Below are positions 1 to 8,465 of a stretch of DNA of 25,798 nt, piece after piece (positions within the stretch are counted from its first letter, which is position 1; each line of letters opens with the position of its first letter). The DNA is taken from the NCBI GenBank assembly GCA_946478755.1, contig CAMLDJ010000050.1, forward strand, positions 1-25,798, in the 5' to 3' direction. Source of the stretch: an uncultured Pedobacter sp. (GTDB taxonomy: Bacteria; Bacteroidota; Bacteroidia; Sphingobacteriales; Sphingobacteriaceae). The notes under the pieces are model-generated. The model made no database searches, was not told the origin of the DNA, and worked only from the letters and a program-made list of their open reading frames with translations. A program made the position numbers and the translations under genes.

Positions 1-546
1 CCCTCCGCCGGTGTGCTGTAAACTCATTGGCTCCCGGAGTCTTGGCAATCCGCTTTCCGAGAGAATATGTTTCAGGTGCAACGTGTCGCTTTGCATCGAA
101 AGCATTTCAGCTTCAGCATAGCCTTGCTCGTCCTCGCCCATGATCAGCCATCCGCGGGAATAAGGGGTTCCGACTGTTAAGTCAGCATTTGCTTGCCACT
201 CTACGCCAGTCTCCTTGTCGCGTACACGATAAAACAATTTGTAAGTCAGCGGGTTAAGTGCTACCGGATATTCTAGATTCCTGAAGTAACCGATAGTGTC
301 TATATTAATTCCTTCTCTCACCATCCACAGGTAGCGGTACTTTGTGGTATCTCCTCCATCCATTGTGGAAGCCAGGCCCGGTGTGATCCGCAGCGTGTCG
401 ACGCCACGACGCACTGTATAGGTACTGTTAACGCCAGTTATTTTAACATCGTTTATGTCATGGTAATCGTAGGTTCCCAGGTCTTTAGCGCAGGACGCAA
501 GAAATAGGGCAGACATGACTAGAATAGTATGTTGATATATTTTCAT
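1..546 (-). CDS. PKD-like family lipoprotein (3' end outside window)
   Basis: The reading frame is open from an ATG at 546 to the window edge, giving 182 residues without a stop, so the C-terminus is missing. It begins with a short basic-hydrophobic signal peptide ending in a lipobox (LASC, Cys19), which predicts an outer-membrane or surface lipoprotein. The text after it (CAKDLGTYDYHDIND, then a beta-rich stretch with YRYLWMV and TYKLFYRVRDKETGVEW) resembles the PKD-like lipoproteins that follow SusC/SusD/DUF4843 genes in Bacteroidota. It lies 84 bp downstream of the DUF4843 gene on the same strand and is probably the distal gene of the SusCD operon, acting as an accessory substrate-binding surface protein. 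The gap upstream holds a sequence repeated at 12523-12581. The lipoprotein call is firm; the family name rests on recognition and context. Confidence 0.72.
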   Translation of the reverse strand, partial: MKIYQHTILVMSALFLASCAKDLGTYDYHDINDVKITGVNSTYTVRRGVDTLRITPGLASTMDGGDTTKYRYLWMVREGINIDTIGYFRNLEYPVALNPLTYKLFYRVRDKETGVEWQANADLTVGTPYSRGWLIMGEDEQGYAEAEMLSMQSDTLHLKHILSESGLPRLREPMSLQHTGGG

Positions 547-564
547 CGGAATATAATTGTTTTC

Positions 565-598
565 TAAAGGTTATGAAGCTTGCTTAGGCTTATGCAGG
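565..598. repeat. Two-block leader repeat, copy A
   Basis: Block 1 (TAAAGGTTATGAAGCTTG, 565-582) and block 2 (GCTTATGCAGG, 588-598) both recur exactly at 12523-12540 and 12571-12581. Here they are 5 bp apart. The element lies in the gap between the DUF4843 and PKD-like genes, with block 1 ending 18 nt before the downstream start codon. Within the copy, GGTTATGAAGC and GCTTATGCAGG are themselves near direct repeats (8 of 11 positions). Function unknown. Confidence 0.6.
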
Positions 599-630
599 TT
601 TCATTTGAATCTTTGTTTGATGGTTAGAAA

Positions 631-1476
631 TTAAGGAGTGTATGGAACGCCTATATAGGATGTCCATGGCACGGACCCGATGAACATTAACCGTCCGTCG
701 GCTTCCAAAACCGGTGTTCCCGCATCTTTTCGTTGAATTAAAATAGCGGTGGCATCACTTGCAATCAGTAATTGGCGTGCCAGTGGCATGGTAGCAGTAC
801 TTGCAAAATCCTCATATTTCAAACCGAGATTCTCGCTCAGAAAATCCATCTTCTTTCTCGAAAAGACTCCGAAAAGTCCTGATTCCTTATTCCCTGGCTG
901 TATGGATCCCGACCACACCGCTGGCCGCACCAAAACATCATTCAATCTTACAGTATGCAGACTGGCATCAAACTTAGGAACTACCGTTCCCGAATTGTTT
1001 TCTGGGATGGCGTCCCATTCGGGAAAAGATAAGGAGAAATGTTCAGTAGGAACAAGGCGTAAACCGAGTGTTTTCATGTTTTCCTCCAGATCTGGTGTGC
1101 GCTTCACCTTCACAGTGATGTTGGTAGAAACTGCTCCGGCGGGGATGGTCCATAACGCTTGCAGCGCTGCGTAATGTTGGCCTTCAATGGCGGTAGTCGA
1201 GTCTGGATTTACTTCTACTCGAAAGGTCCGATCATAATCTTTTACGGGACCAGTGATCATTACTTTTACGGGAAAGTCGACCTCATCTTTTGCGAGAAGC
1301 GCAAATTCAACAGTACTATATGGCTGAAAAGGCCATAAGTTAGGTAAAAAGGTATTGCCGTGTTGTACAGCAAAATACACCCCTTCGCGGCCTTCATAGC
1401 CCATGATGTCCTTTTCGCAACCCGCGAATAAAGTCAGCAATGGAAGGCAAATCAGGTATATTAATATTCTTTTCAT
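631..1476 (-). CDS. DUF4843 family lipoprotein
   Basis: The 281-residue product has a lipoprotein signal peptide with lipobox LFAGC (Cys20), followed directly by the DUF4843-like opening CEKDIMGYEGREGVYFAV. The body is beta-rich, with a central segment (IPAGAVSTNITVKVKRTP, LGLRLVPTEHF) typical of this family, which occurs almost only downstream of SusD genes in Bacteroidota. It probably sits on the cell surface beside the SusCD complex and may help hold substrate, like SusE/F; no enzymatic motif is visible. It starts 15 bp after the susD stop, so it is in the same operon. Length is normal for the family. The substrate cannot be read from the sequence. Confidence 0.78.
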   Translation of the reverse strand: MKRILIYLICLPLLTLFAGCEKDIMGYEGREGVYFAVQHGNTFLPNLWPFQPYSTVEFALLAKDEVDFPVKVMITGPVKDYDRTFRVEVNPDSTTAIEGQHYAALQALWTIPAGAVSTNITVKVKRTPDLEENMKTLGLRLVPTEHFSLSFPEWDAIPENNSGTVVPKFDASLHTVRLNDVLVRPAVWSGSIQPGNKESGLFGVFSRKKMDFLSENLGLKYEDFASTATMPLARQLLIASDATAILIQRKDAGTPVLEADGRLMFIGSVPWTSYIGVPYTP

Positions 1477-1491
1477 GCTTATCTAGTTAAG

Positions 1492-2970
1492 TTAGTTCCT
1501 TTGTGAAATTTCGCTATCCGGTAGTGGGACCACATAATTGGTTAGTACCATGGCTTTTGTTCCGGTAACCGCCGAGTGGTTGGGAACGGTTTGCTGGGCA
1601 GTGCGCTTGTAGAAATAAAACTGCTGACCTTCACCGATCGTTTCTTTTCTGAACTCGTTCATAATTGCGGTTTGCAGTGCAGTGCCGGAAGCGGGATTGA
1701 GGTTTAAACTATTGCGACTCGTTCTCACCTTGTTGAGATAGGAAATGCCAGTGGCTAAATCCGGGTGGCATTCAGCTGCAATAAGCAGTACCTCTGAAAG
1801 TCGGATCAGAGGAACCATATATCGACCAGGTGCGTTTACCACATCCATATATTTGATGTTAGTTAGGGCGGTTGTTGTTCCCGACGATGCATTTTGCCAG
1901 ATGCGGCGACGGTAGTCGTTCGCATCGTCGTAGAGCGCATTTACACGAGCTTCATTGGTGTCGCCGTTGCTGAAAGACAGCTTATTATTGAGGTCCAGAT
2001 TAACATCAAACTGCCGGTCAAACATTTCAGAACGATTGATGTCATAAAGAGAAAACATTACCTCTGTTGAGAAAACCCGATCTGGCGGAATTTGTGGCGT
2101 TACCGAGGGATTACCCAGGGCACCGATGCGTGTGACGTACGGAAATACATCCTTCGCCTGCACTTCGGTCAGCAGCGCTTCCGCCTCGGTCAGTGCGTTG
2201 ACTTTATCGCCTTGCCATAGATATGCCCTTGCCAGAAGTGCTTTGGCGGCATAATAGTTTAGACGGTATTGTCTGTAATATAGATCATTAGTGCCTGTAG
2301 GATTGTTGCCGTTTCTTACGCCGGAAGTCCTTATCGGATCGGTATTTTCCAGTAGAGATAATCCCTTCTTCAGATCATCTGTAATGTGCTTCATTACTTG
2401 CTCGGCAGTCAATAGGGCTGACACCTCGAAGCCACTTTTGGTTACATAAGGGATAGCTGGTTTGGCCTTGCTAGCTGCTGTATAGATCGGGCCGAAAAGA
2501 CGAAGCATATCCAAATGTAAAAAAGCACGCAGTGCTATAGCTTCCCCTTTTATAATACCGTAATACGGCTCGGGCAATTTCTGGCTTGGGGCATCGCCGC
2601 ATTTTTCAATAATTACATTGCAGTTGGCTACCAGTTCGTAAGACTTTTTCCAGGCATTCTCAAATGTTGTCTTAACCTTCTCGCTGGTGTATACAAAAGT
2701 AGCATGCTCAAAGTAACGGTGTGTAGAAGATGTCAATACATAGTATTGCGCCATCACATCTACACCTCCTGTTGTCATTTCCTGACCATAGAGTGCCGTG
2801 TTAGCCAATTCTACGTACACGCCATTGATCGCTTTGGTATAGCCCGCCGGATCAACAAACAGCTGATCTTCGCCCAGGCGGTCAGTAGGTTTCACATCAA
2901 CCCACTTGTTGCAGGAGAGTGTGAACAGACTCAAAAAGAGGCAGAAGAATATTTTATGTAGTGTTTTCAT
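1492..2970 (-). CDS. SusD/RagB family nutrient-binding lipoprotein
   Basis: This 492-residue lipoprotein has a lipobox ending in LSC (Cys20), then NKWVDVKPTDRLGEDQLF, a classic SusD start. The N-terminal half carries the helical SusD-like region, including ALRAFLHLDMLRLFGPIY and YYAAKALLARAYLWQGD (TPR-like helices). The C-terminal half contains YMVPLIRLSEVLLIAAE and LNKVRTSRN and ends in the usual P-L-P-x-x-E-I motif (PLPDSEISQRN). It caps the SusC pore and delivers substrate at the outer membrane. It follows susC by 18 bp and precedes the DUF4843 gene by 15 bp. No glycoside hydrolase is linked on this strand, so the ligand (glycan, peptide or other) cannot be named. Confidence 0.93.
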   Translation of the reverse strand: MKTLHKIFFCLFLSLFTLSCNKWVDVKPTDRLGEDQLFVDPAGYTKAINGVYVELANTALYGQEMTTGGVDVMAQYYVLTSSTHRYFEHATFVYTSEKVKTTFENAWKKSYELVANCNVIIEKCGDAPSQKLPEPYYGIIKGEAIALRAFLHLDMLRLFGPIYTAASKAKPAIPYVTKSGFEVSALLTAEQVMKHITDDLKKGLSLLENTDPIRTSGVRNGNNPTGTNDLYYRQYRLNYYAAKALLARAYLWQGDKVNALTEAEALLTEVQAKDVFPYVTRIGALGNPSVTPQIPPDRVFSTEVMFSLYDINRSEMFDRQFDVNLDLNNKLSFSNGDTNEARVNALYDDANDYRRRIWQNASSGTTTALTNIKYMDVVNAPGRYMVPLIRLSEVLLIAAECHPDLATGISYLNKVRTSRNSLNLNPASGTALQTAIMNEFRKETIGEGQQFYFYKRTAQQTVPNHSAVTGTKAMVLTNYVVPLPDSEISQRN

Positions 2971-2988
2971 CTGTTATAATATTAATTG

Positions 2989-5900
2989 TTAAAAACGGAC
3001 TGCGGCTGAAAAGGAAACAGAACGGGCAAAGGGGTAATCCAGGCCGCGTTCATTTTTGATTGTAGAGACATAAAATATATCATTCATGTAAGCTCTGAAT
3101 GTGATCGAAGAGGCCCGGATTGACCTTAGCCAGGATGCTCTGCTGGTTTCATAGCCCAGAGAGAATGATTCTCCGACGAGCATATTGTTGTCGGCCACAA
3201 AGCGGGAAGACATCGGTGTATATTCCGTCCTTGAAATGGCCTTGAATTTTGCGTTATCGCCGGGCTTTTGCCATCTGTCGTACAATGCACGTTTGTCTTG
3301 GTTGAGCGCAACACGCTGGGTAGTGATATTTTCTACCTTATCATACAGCGTATTCATAAATGCCTGTCCGCCTAAACGATAACGTAAATTTACCGAGGCA
3401 GTGAAACCTTTGTAAAGGAAGCTTGTACCAATAATCCCCTCCAGATCGGGTTCGCTATTACCTACTACTACTTCGTCTTGATAGTTGTAAACAAATGTCT
3501 GCTCATTGTTTTTGTTTAGAAAGATCTCGCGCCCGGTTGCCGGGTCTATACCTACAGAGCGTACCGACCAAAGGTCTGAAGGACTGCCTCCGTCGTAATA
3601 ACGGACCATGTTACGACTCCTGTTGGCCAGGTTAAAATTGTCTAACTGATTACCCATTTTGCGATACTCCGATTTAAACCGTCGCAGATTTAGGTTGACA
3701 CGCCAGTTTACTTCATCACGACGCAAAATCGTGTAATCGGTAGTTAAAGTTAAACCATTTGTCAGTTGTTCACCGATATTTTGTGCTACCCGGGCGACTC
3801 CGGTCGACGATGGGAGTGTTAGCAGTACCAACAGCGGATCTGTATTCTTAACGAAGTAATCAAAGGTGACGCGGAACCTGTTCTCTAAAGTGGTAAAGTC
3901 CAGGCCAATGTTTCGGTCGAGCGTGGTTTGCCAGCGCAGGTTGCTGTTTCCCATATTGCTGATGATGGCACTCGCACCAAATGGATTCCGGTTTTCGTTA
4001 TTATAGCGATAAACCCTCGCAGATATGTAATCGTCGAAATTTTGATTTCCGGGATTACCAATAGATCCTCTCAAACGCAGTTGGTTTATCCAGCTGGATG
4101 CGCTCAGAAAGGATTCTTTGTGAACGTTCCAACCCAGTCCGACAGACCATATAGTTGAAAACTGCCTGCTTGATCCGTAAATTGAAGATCCGTCAGAGCG
4201 CACTGTAGCATCTATCAGGTACCGCTGATCGTAGGCGTAGCCAAAGTTCATAAAGAAGCTGGCACCGCGACGTTTAGACTCCTGGTACCCTGCACGCTGG
4301 CCTTCTTTATAACCTAAAGCAAAGCTGGGATTGGAAAACTCATCATCAACAAAGCCGCTTACGCCAAAAGCGCTTTGGTTACGTACGTTCTGTTCCATAC
4401 GCATACCCGCGACGGCATTAATCATATGCCTGGCTGCAAACAGTTTTCCGAAGGTTAGGCTCAAATCGCCGTCATAGTTAACGTCTTTGCCGTTAGTTTC
4501 ATCATACCGGCCTCTTTGCAATACGTCAGTTTGTAAGAATTCAGTGTTGAAAGGTGATCTGAAAATTTCATCCTGCGTCCTGAAACTGCGGATGCCGAAA
4601 CGTGCACGTGCGCGAAGCGACTCCATAATACGCCATTCAGCCTCAAAGTTATTGGTAAAGCCTTGAGATGCTGATGAGTTGATGTTTAAATTACTTTGGT
4701 CATATAGCGGACTATAGATAGGTACCAAAGAAGTATTGCCAAGGGCTTTAAAATCTTCTAAAATCATTCTCACATTGCCCTCGTCGTCATATTTTCTATA
4801 ATATGGATTAGCCCGCGAAAATTTGGAAAATGGTTGTGTTTCGCGGTTTGCAACTACATTATCAATACTCAGAGTGTTATTTACCGAGACACTACCTTTT
4901 CTGTAAAGCAGGCGTATATTACCATTGGTCGCTGTCCTGTTCGAACCTTCCATCACACCTGGAGTGAGGCCATAATTCAGAGATACGCTATAACGAAGAT
5001 TGGCATCCCCACCTTCAGCAAATAAGGTATGTCGCTGTGAAATAGCCGTTTTCAGGGGCTCGTCAGCCCAATAGGTATTAACGCCTCGCCGTACTTCCTT
5101 TAAGCGGTTGAAATAATTTGCTTCACTAACCGCATTCGAACCAACAATGATGTCCCCGTCTGCATTTAACAAACCATAAAATTGCGACAGACGCTCAAAT
5201 TGCAGCTTTTCCTCGGCATTCATCAGGTTGTAATCCGTCAGGTCTGCAAAGCTAACGCTAGAGCTGAAATTGTAATTTATTCGCAATGAGCCCGCTGTAG
5301 GTCTTTTAGTTTCTACGACAACAACCCCATTTGCCGCCTTCGATCCGTAAATGGCAGTAGCACTGGCATCTTTTAGCAAGGTAATCGATTCAACCCTGTC
5401 CATACTCAGGTCACTGATAATTGCTAATGTACTCTCAAATCCATCGAGGATAAATAACGGTTGATTAGGGTTTGAACTATATTCATCGGTTAGCCCGATT
5501 ACACTGCTCTTTCCGCGGATCTCGATATCCGGAAAACGGTTTGGATCTGAGCCGAATGTATTATTGTCTATAATGGCAAAGGAAGGGTCGAGTGTTTTTA
5601 AGCTTTGCAGGATACCCTGATTGCCGACGATCTGCAGCTCTTTTGCAGAAAACCTGGTAGATGAACCGGTGAAACTCTGGCGTTCTCTTTGAAAGATTCC
5701 GGTGACCACAACTTCGTTCATAGCCCCTTCGTCTGGCTGCAGTTCAATATCCAGCTTTTCCTGTTTCTGGTAGCTGATCTCCTGGGTTTTCATCCCCACA
5801 TAGCTGAACACCAGCGTTTGTTTTTTATCGGATAAGGGGATGGTTAATCGATATTGTCCTTTTGAGTTGGTAGAGCTGGTCAAACTGCTGCCTTTTAATT

Positions 5901-6327
5901 TGATAGTTACATTTTCCAAAAGTTCTTTGGTTTCTGCATGGCGAACTGTGCCGGTTAGGGATTGCTGCTGCGCATTCGAAGCCGGTTTAACAGTCATTTC
6001 CGGCTGTGGGGTACCCGAAAGTGATATGGTCTTGTCTTCTATGACATAGGTTAAGGGCTGACCTTCTATGATCTTTTCCATAAACCGGGACAAAGGCATA
6101 TTTTTGGCGTCGACGGTGACTGGCTCGGCTGATGCGATAACTTTTTTAGTTCCAAAAACAGTGTAACCACTTTGTTTTCTAATGGCGTCGATCACAGTCG
6201 AAAAGGGGATGTTTTTTCCTTTGAGTGTGATCTGCTGGGAATAGCTGGAGGCACTTACTGTCGTAAATCCCGCTATAAGTAAGAACATGATGATTTTCAT
6301 CACTCGTGTAAAGTAATATATATTCAT
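2989..6327 (-). CDS. SusC/RagA TonB-dependent outer-membrane transporter with STN domain
   Basis: The 1112-residue product imports substrate through the outer membrane with SusD, powered by TonB. In order: signal peptide (cleavage near VSA, about residue 26; Met10 is an alternative start); STN secretin/TonB short N-terminal domain, about 31-105; carboxypeptidase-like regulatory domain, about 122-197; a TonB-box-like NEVVVTG at 204-210; plug, about 215-345, with LFILDGFES and RVESITLLKDASATAIYGSK; then a long beta-barrel ending in phenylalanine, as outer-membrane proteins do. The STN domain is the part that talks to a FecR anti-sigma factor, which fits the FecR and ECF sigma genes immediately upstream. 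Between fecR and this gene lie 160 bp containing a strong hairpin. Length and architecture are normal for the signalling subclass. Confidence 0.95.
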   Translation of the reverse strand: MNIYYFTRVMKIIMFLLIAGFTTVSASSYSQQITLKGKNIPFSTVIDAIRKQSGYTVFGTKKVIASAEPVTVDAKNMPLSRFMEKIIEGQPLTYVIEDKTISLSGTPQPEMTVKPASNAQQQSLTGTVRHAETKELLENVTIKLKGSSLTSSTNSKGQYRLTIPLSDKKQTLVFSYVGMKTQEISYQKQEKLDIELQPDEGAMNEVVVTGIFQRERQSFTGSSTRFSAKELQIVGNQGILQSLKTLDPSFAIIDNNTFGSDPNRFPDIEIRGKSSVIGLTDEYSSNPNQPLFILDGFESTLAIISDLSMDRVESITLLKDASATAIYGSKAANGVVVVETKRPTAGSLRINYNFSSSVSFADLTDYNLMNAEEKLQFERLSQFYGLLNADGDIIVGSNAVSEANYFNRLKEVRRGVNTYWADEPLKTAISQRHTLFAEGGDANLRYSVSLNYGLTPGVMEGSNRTATNGNIRLLYRKGSVSVNNTLSIDNVVANRETQPFSKFSRANPYYRKYDDEGNVRMILEDFKALGNTSLVPIYSPLYDQSNLNINSSASQGFTNNFEAEWRIMESLRARARFGIRSFRTQDEIFRSPFNTEFLQTDVLQRGRYDETNGKDVNYDGDLSLTFGKLFAARHMINAVAGMRMEQNVRNQSAFGVSGFVDDEFSNPSFALGYKEGQRAGYQESKRRGASFFMNFGYAYDQRYLIDATVRSDGSSIYGSSRQFSTIWSVGLGWNVHKESFLSASSWINQLRLRGSIGNPGNQNFDDYISARVYRYNNENRNPFGASAIISNMGNSNLRWQTTLDRNIGLDFTTLENRFRVTFDYFVKNTDPLLVLLTLPSSTGVARVAQNIGEQLTNGLTLTTDYTILRRDEVNWRVNLNLRRFKSEYRKMGNQLDNFNLANRSRNMVRYYDGGSPSDLWSVRSVGIDPATGREIFLNKNNEQTFVYNYQDEVVVGNSEPDLEGIIGTSFLYKGFTASVNLRYRLGGQAFMNTLYDKVENITTQRVALNQDKRALYDRWQKPGDNAKFKAISRTEYTPMSSRFVADNNMLVGESFSLGYETSRASWLRSIRASSITFRAYMNDIFYVSTIKNERGLDYPFARSVSFSAAVRF

Positions 6328-6387
6328 TAATTTTACGTTGGTTTAGTTGGTGCAATGTCTGCTTCTACGTTTTGGCTGGGCGGCACT

Positions 6388-6434
6388 AATCAGACCTTAG
6401 GGGGAAGGATGGCAGTCCTTTTCCCTTTCTGATT
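6388..6434 (-). other. Long imperfect hairpin in the susC 5' leader
   Basis: Arms AATCAGA (6388-6394) and TCTGATT (6428-6434) pair over 7 bp. A 5/2-nt internal loop follows, then GGGGGAAGGA (6400-6409) pairs with TCCTTTTCCC (6416-6425) over 10 bp, two of them G-T, closing on a 6-nt loop. It lies between fecR and susC, about 60 nt upstream of the susC start. No T-tract follows on the minus strand, so it is not a standard intrinsic terminator. An attenuator, processing site or mRNA-stabilising structure separating regulator from transporter expression is plausible. Confidence 0.6.
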
Positions 6435-6487
6435 TTGGCGCTCTTTTTCGGGTCAGTTTTTTCTCATATGCGTTTTTGTTTTTTGGT

Positions 6488-7657
6488 TTACATTCTGTTC
6501 TTTTTTCCTTTTATGGTCAGTTTTCTGTGGAGTACATCAAGGCTATAGTCAATTTCGGCAACATCCAATAAGCGTAAAACAAGGCTGATGTTCTGGTTAC
6601 GAAAGGCATCACCTACGAGTTCTTCTTTTGGTATTTCTTTGTCATATACAATATCCAGATCATACCAACGTCCGATATCATTCATGGTCTCTTCAAACGT
6701 TTTTCCGTCAAAACTAAACTTGCCATCTCGCCAGGCGGTATAATTAGCTGGATTTACGGATTTTACTGTCGTTTTTCCCATAGTGGTAATGGCCTGTTCG
6801 TTCGGCTTCAGGATAAAGCGGCCTTGCTGACCGCGGACCGCAACTTTTCCTTCAACAAGTGTCGTCTTGCCAGCTACTTGCCCGGCGTAGGCGTTCATGT
6901 TAAATTGCGTACCGAGGACTTCCACTTCCTGTTGCTTGCTGATGACTTTAAAGGGGATCTTCTCACCGCTTGTACGGAATATTGATTTCACTTGAAAAAA
7001 GGCTTCACCTTCCAGTTCGACAATACGTTCTTCCGCATTGAAGTGCAGCGGATATTTGATGGTACTCTGGGCATTGAGCCAGACCTGAGAACCGTCTGGT
7101 AAAATGATTTTATAAGTGCCTCCGCGAGGGGTATGAAGGGAAAGTAATTTTTGGGCATCTGCGGATTGTCCGGCTGCGGTGTTTTCTACCGGGCTACCGT
7201 CCGTGTAGGTGATTTTTTCTCCTGCTACAATACCTGCCTGGGAATTTTTCAGTTGAATTGTCCGCCCGTTGGAAAGGGTGAGCGTTGCTTTGTTGCCCCC
7301 AGGTTCAATGCTTGTCTGTACATGTTCCGAATTCCCGACTGGTGTGTTGTATTCCAGTACCATCCAGGTTCCAAATGCAACGATAAGTATTGCCGCTGCT
7401 GCTGCGGTTATCCAGCGGGCTTTAAACCGAATTTTGAGCGGTAGTTGAACCCGATCTTTTCCTACTTTAGACAACAGTTGGGCCAACATACGTGATTTGA
7501 TCACATCATGGGATTCATCCGTTGTTGATGGGATAATTACCTGCTCGTCGTCATGGCTGTTATACCAATCCATTAGGATCTGCAGTTCCTCCGGACTGAT
7601 ACTTCCGTTATTAAATTTAAAAACTAAATGTTCTATATTTTCGGTGTTCAAGGGCAT
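6488..7657 (-). CDS. FecR family anti-sigma factor
   Basis: The 389-residue protein has a short cytoplasmic N-terminal region (1-80, the sigma-binding part), a single transmembrane helix (about 82-101, AAAAAILIVAFGTWMV), a periplasmic FecR domain at about 173-275 (HTPRGGTYKIILPDGSQVWLN, EGEAFFQV, VLGTQFNMNAY) and a C-terminal DUF4974/STN-like domain at about 312-385. It is expected to hold the ECF sigma factor at the inner membrane and release it when the SusC STN domain signals that substrate is bound. It lies 60 bp downstream of the sigma gene and directly upstream of susC, the standard order sigma, anti-sigma, susC. Length is normal and no defect is visible. Confidence 0.94.
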   Translation of the reverse strand: MPLNTENIEHLVFKFNNGSISPEELQILMDWYNSHDDEQVIIPSTTDESHDVIKSRMLAQLLSKVGKDRVQLPLKIRFKARWITAAAAAILIVAFGTWMVLEYNTPVGNSEHVQTSIEPGGNKATLTLSNGRTIQLKNSQAGIVAGEKITYTDGSPVENTAAGQSADAQKLLSLHTPRGGTYKIILPDGSQVWLNAQSTIKYPLHFNAEERIVELEGEAFFQVKSIFRTSGEKIPFKVISKQQEVEVLGTQFNMNAYAGQVAGKTTLVEGKVAVRGQQGRFILKPNEQAITTMGKTTVKSVNPANYTAWRDGKFSFDGKTFEETMNDIGRWYDLDIVYDKEIPKEELVGDAFRNQNISLVLRLLDVAEIDYSLDVLHRKLTIKGKKNRM

Positions 7658-7717
7658 TATATTTGCTTTTCTACCTGTATAGACAGAAAAATATGGCCTA
7701 GGGGTGAGTGCAACTGA

Positions 7718-8308
7718 TTAATTTTTGAAAAAAATATAAGCAGATATCAATGTGGTCAGCAAATTGATATTTCCCTGAATATCCCTGTTCGCTTTTTTGA
7801 TATGTGATTTGATCGTGTTTTCCGAGAGATTTAATCTTTCGGCGATCTCTTTATTAGAAAGGCCTTCCTGCCGGCTAAGTTTAAAGACGATTTGACATTG
7901 AGGGGGAAGTGAGTTGATGGAATTGTCTATCTGCTCCTGTAATTCACGTATGATCAGCTGACGTTCTGGTGAAAGCAGGTTGATGTCTTTCGCGGGAGTA
8001 TAGTTTTCGGACTTGATACGTTCACGATAGCGCCGATCCAGTATATTGAAGGATTGGTTACGTATGGCGCGGGCCAGGTAATTTGAAAGCTCAACTTTTG
8101 CAAGCGAAAAATCATCGCGCAGTTTCCAGAGCTTATACAGCACGTCTTGAACACATTCTTCAGCTTCTTCCTGATTGCCCAAACGATTAAAGGCTACTGC
8201 CAGCATTTTGTCCCAATAACGATTATAAATCTCTATCAATACACGTTCGTCACCATTTTGCATAAGTTGGACTAGCTCCTGATCTCCATATGATTGATAT
8301 TGCCCCAT
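7718..8308 (-). CDS. ECF RNA polymerase sigma factor (Bacteroidota SusCD-associated type)
   Basis: The 196-residue protein has sigma region 2 at about 24-64 (IYNRYWDKMLAVAFNRLGN, AEECVQDVLYKLWK) and region 4 at about 126-175 (INSLPPQCQIVFKLSRQEG, then the HTH SNKEIAERLNLSENTIKSHI). It ends in a short hydrophobic tail. It should direct RNA polymerase to the SusC operon and perhaps its own, under control of the FecR protein encoded 60 bp downstream. The start at 8308 is supported by a -7 box at 8328-8335 that leaves a 5' leader of only about a dozen bases. The family corresponds to the Bacteroides expansion family of sigma-70 factors. Confidence 0.94.
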   Translation of the reverse strand: MGQYQSYGDQELVQLMQNGDERVLIEIYNRYWDKMLAVAFNRLGNQEEAEECVQDVLYKLWKLRDDFSLAKVELSNYLARAIRNQSFNILDRRYRERIKSENYTPAKDINLLSPERQLIIRELQEQIDNSINSLPPQCQIVFKLSRQEGLSNKEIAERLNLSENTIKSHIKKANRDIQGNINLLTTLISAYIFFKN

Positions 8309-8327
8309 TACTGTATGCCCTCGTTTG

Positions 8328-8335
8328 CAAATATA
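8328..8335 (-). promoter_or_regulatory. Bacteroidota -7 box of the ECF sigma gene
   Basis: TATATTTG on the minus strand matches the TAnnTTTG consensus of the Bacteroidota housekeeping sigma factor exactly. Its last base is 20 nt before the first base of the sigma start codon. No clear -33 TTTG was found at the usual spacing. An identical box sits at almost the same distance before the EamA gene (9941-9948). Confidence 0.6.
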
Positions 8336-8387
8336 TAATTTTCAGAGTTTTATATCGCGGCTAAATCTTTTGATTCTTTGCTCACGC

Positions 8388-8440
8388 GCCTCTTTTATCT
8401 CAAGGCTACCTTTTTGCCTAACCTGTAGCATAAAAGAGGC
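8388..8440. repeat. Perfect 11-bp inverted repeat with nested second stem
   Basis: GCCTCTTTTAT (8388-8398) and ATAAAAGAGGC (8430-8440) are perfect reverse complements. Inside, GCTAC (8405-8409) pairs with GTAGC (8425-8429), leaving a 6-nt bulge on one side. It lies between the 3' end of the broken regulator (8466) and the sigma promoter (8335). On the plus strand it is followed after 4 nt by TTTTT; on the minus strand no T-run follows. It may be a terminator-like hairpin protecting the sigma gene from read-through, or a remnant of the rearrangement that destroyed the regulator. Confidence 0.6.
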
Positions 8441-8465
8441 AGAGTTTTTAAACCTTTGTACGCTT

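Noticed and set aside
749..1174. Plus-strand open frame of 141 codons.
   Set aside because: It is antisense to the DUF4843 lipoprotein gene, has no domain I can recognise and lies fully inside a convincing gene.
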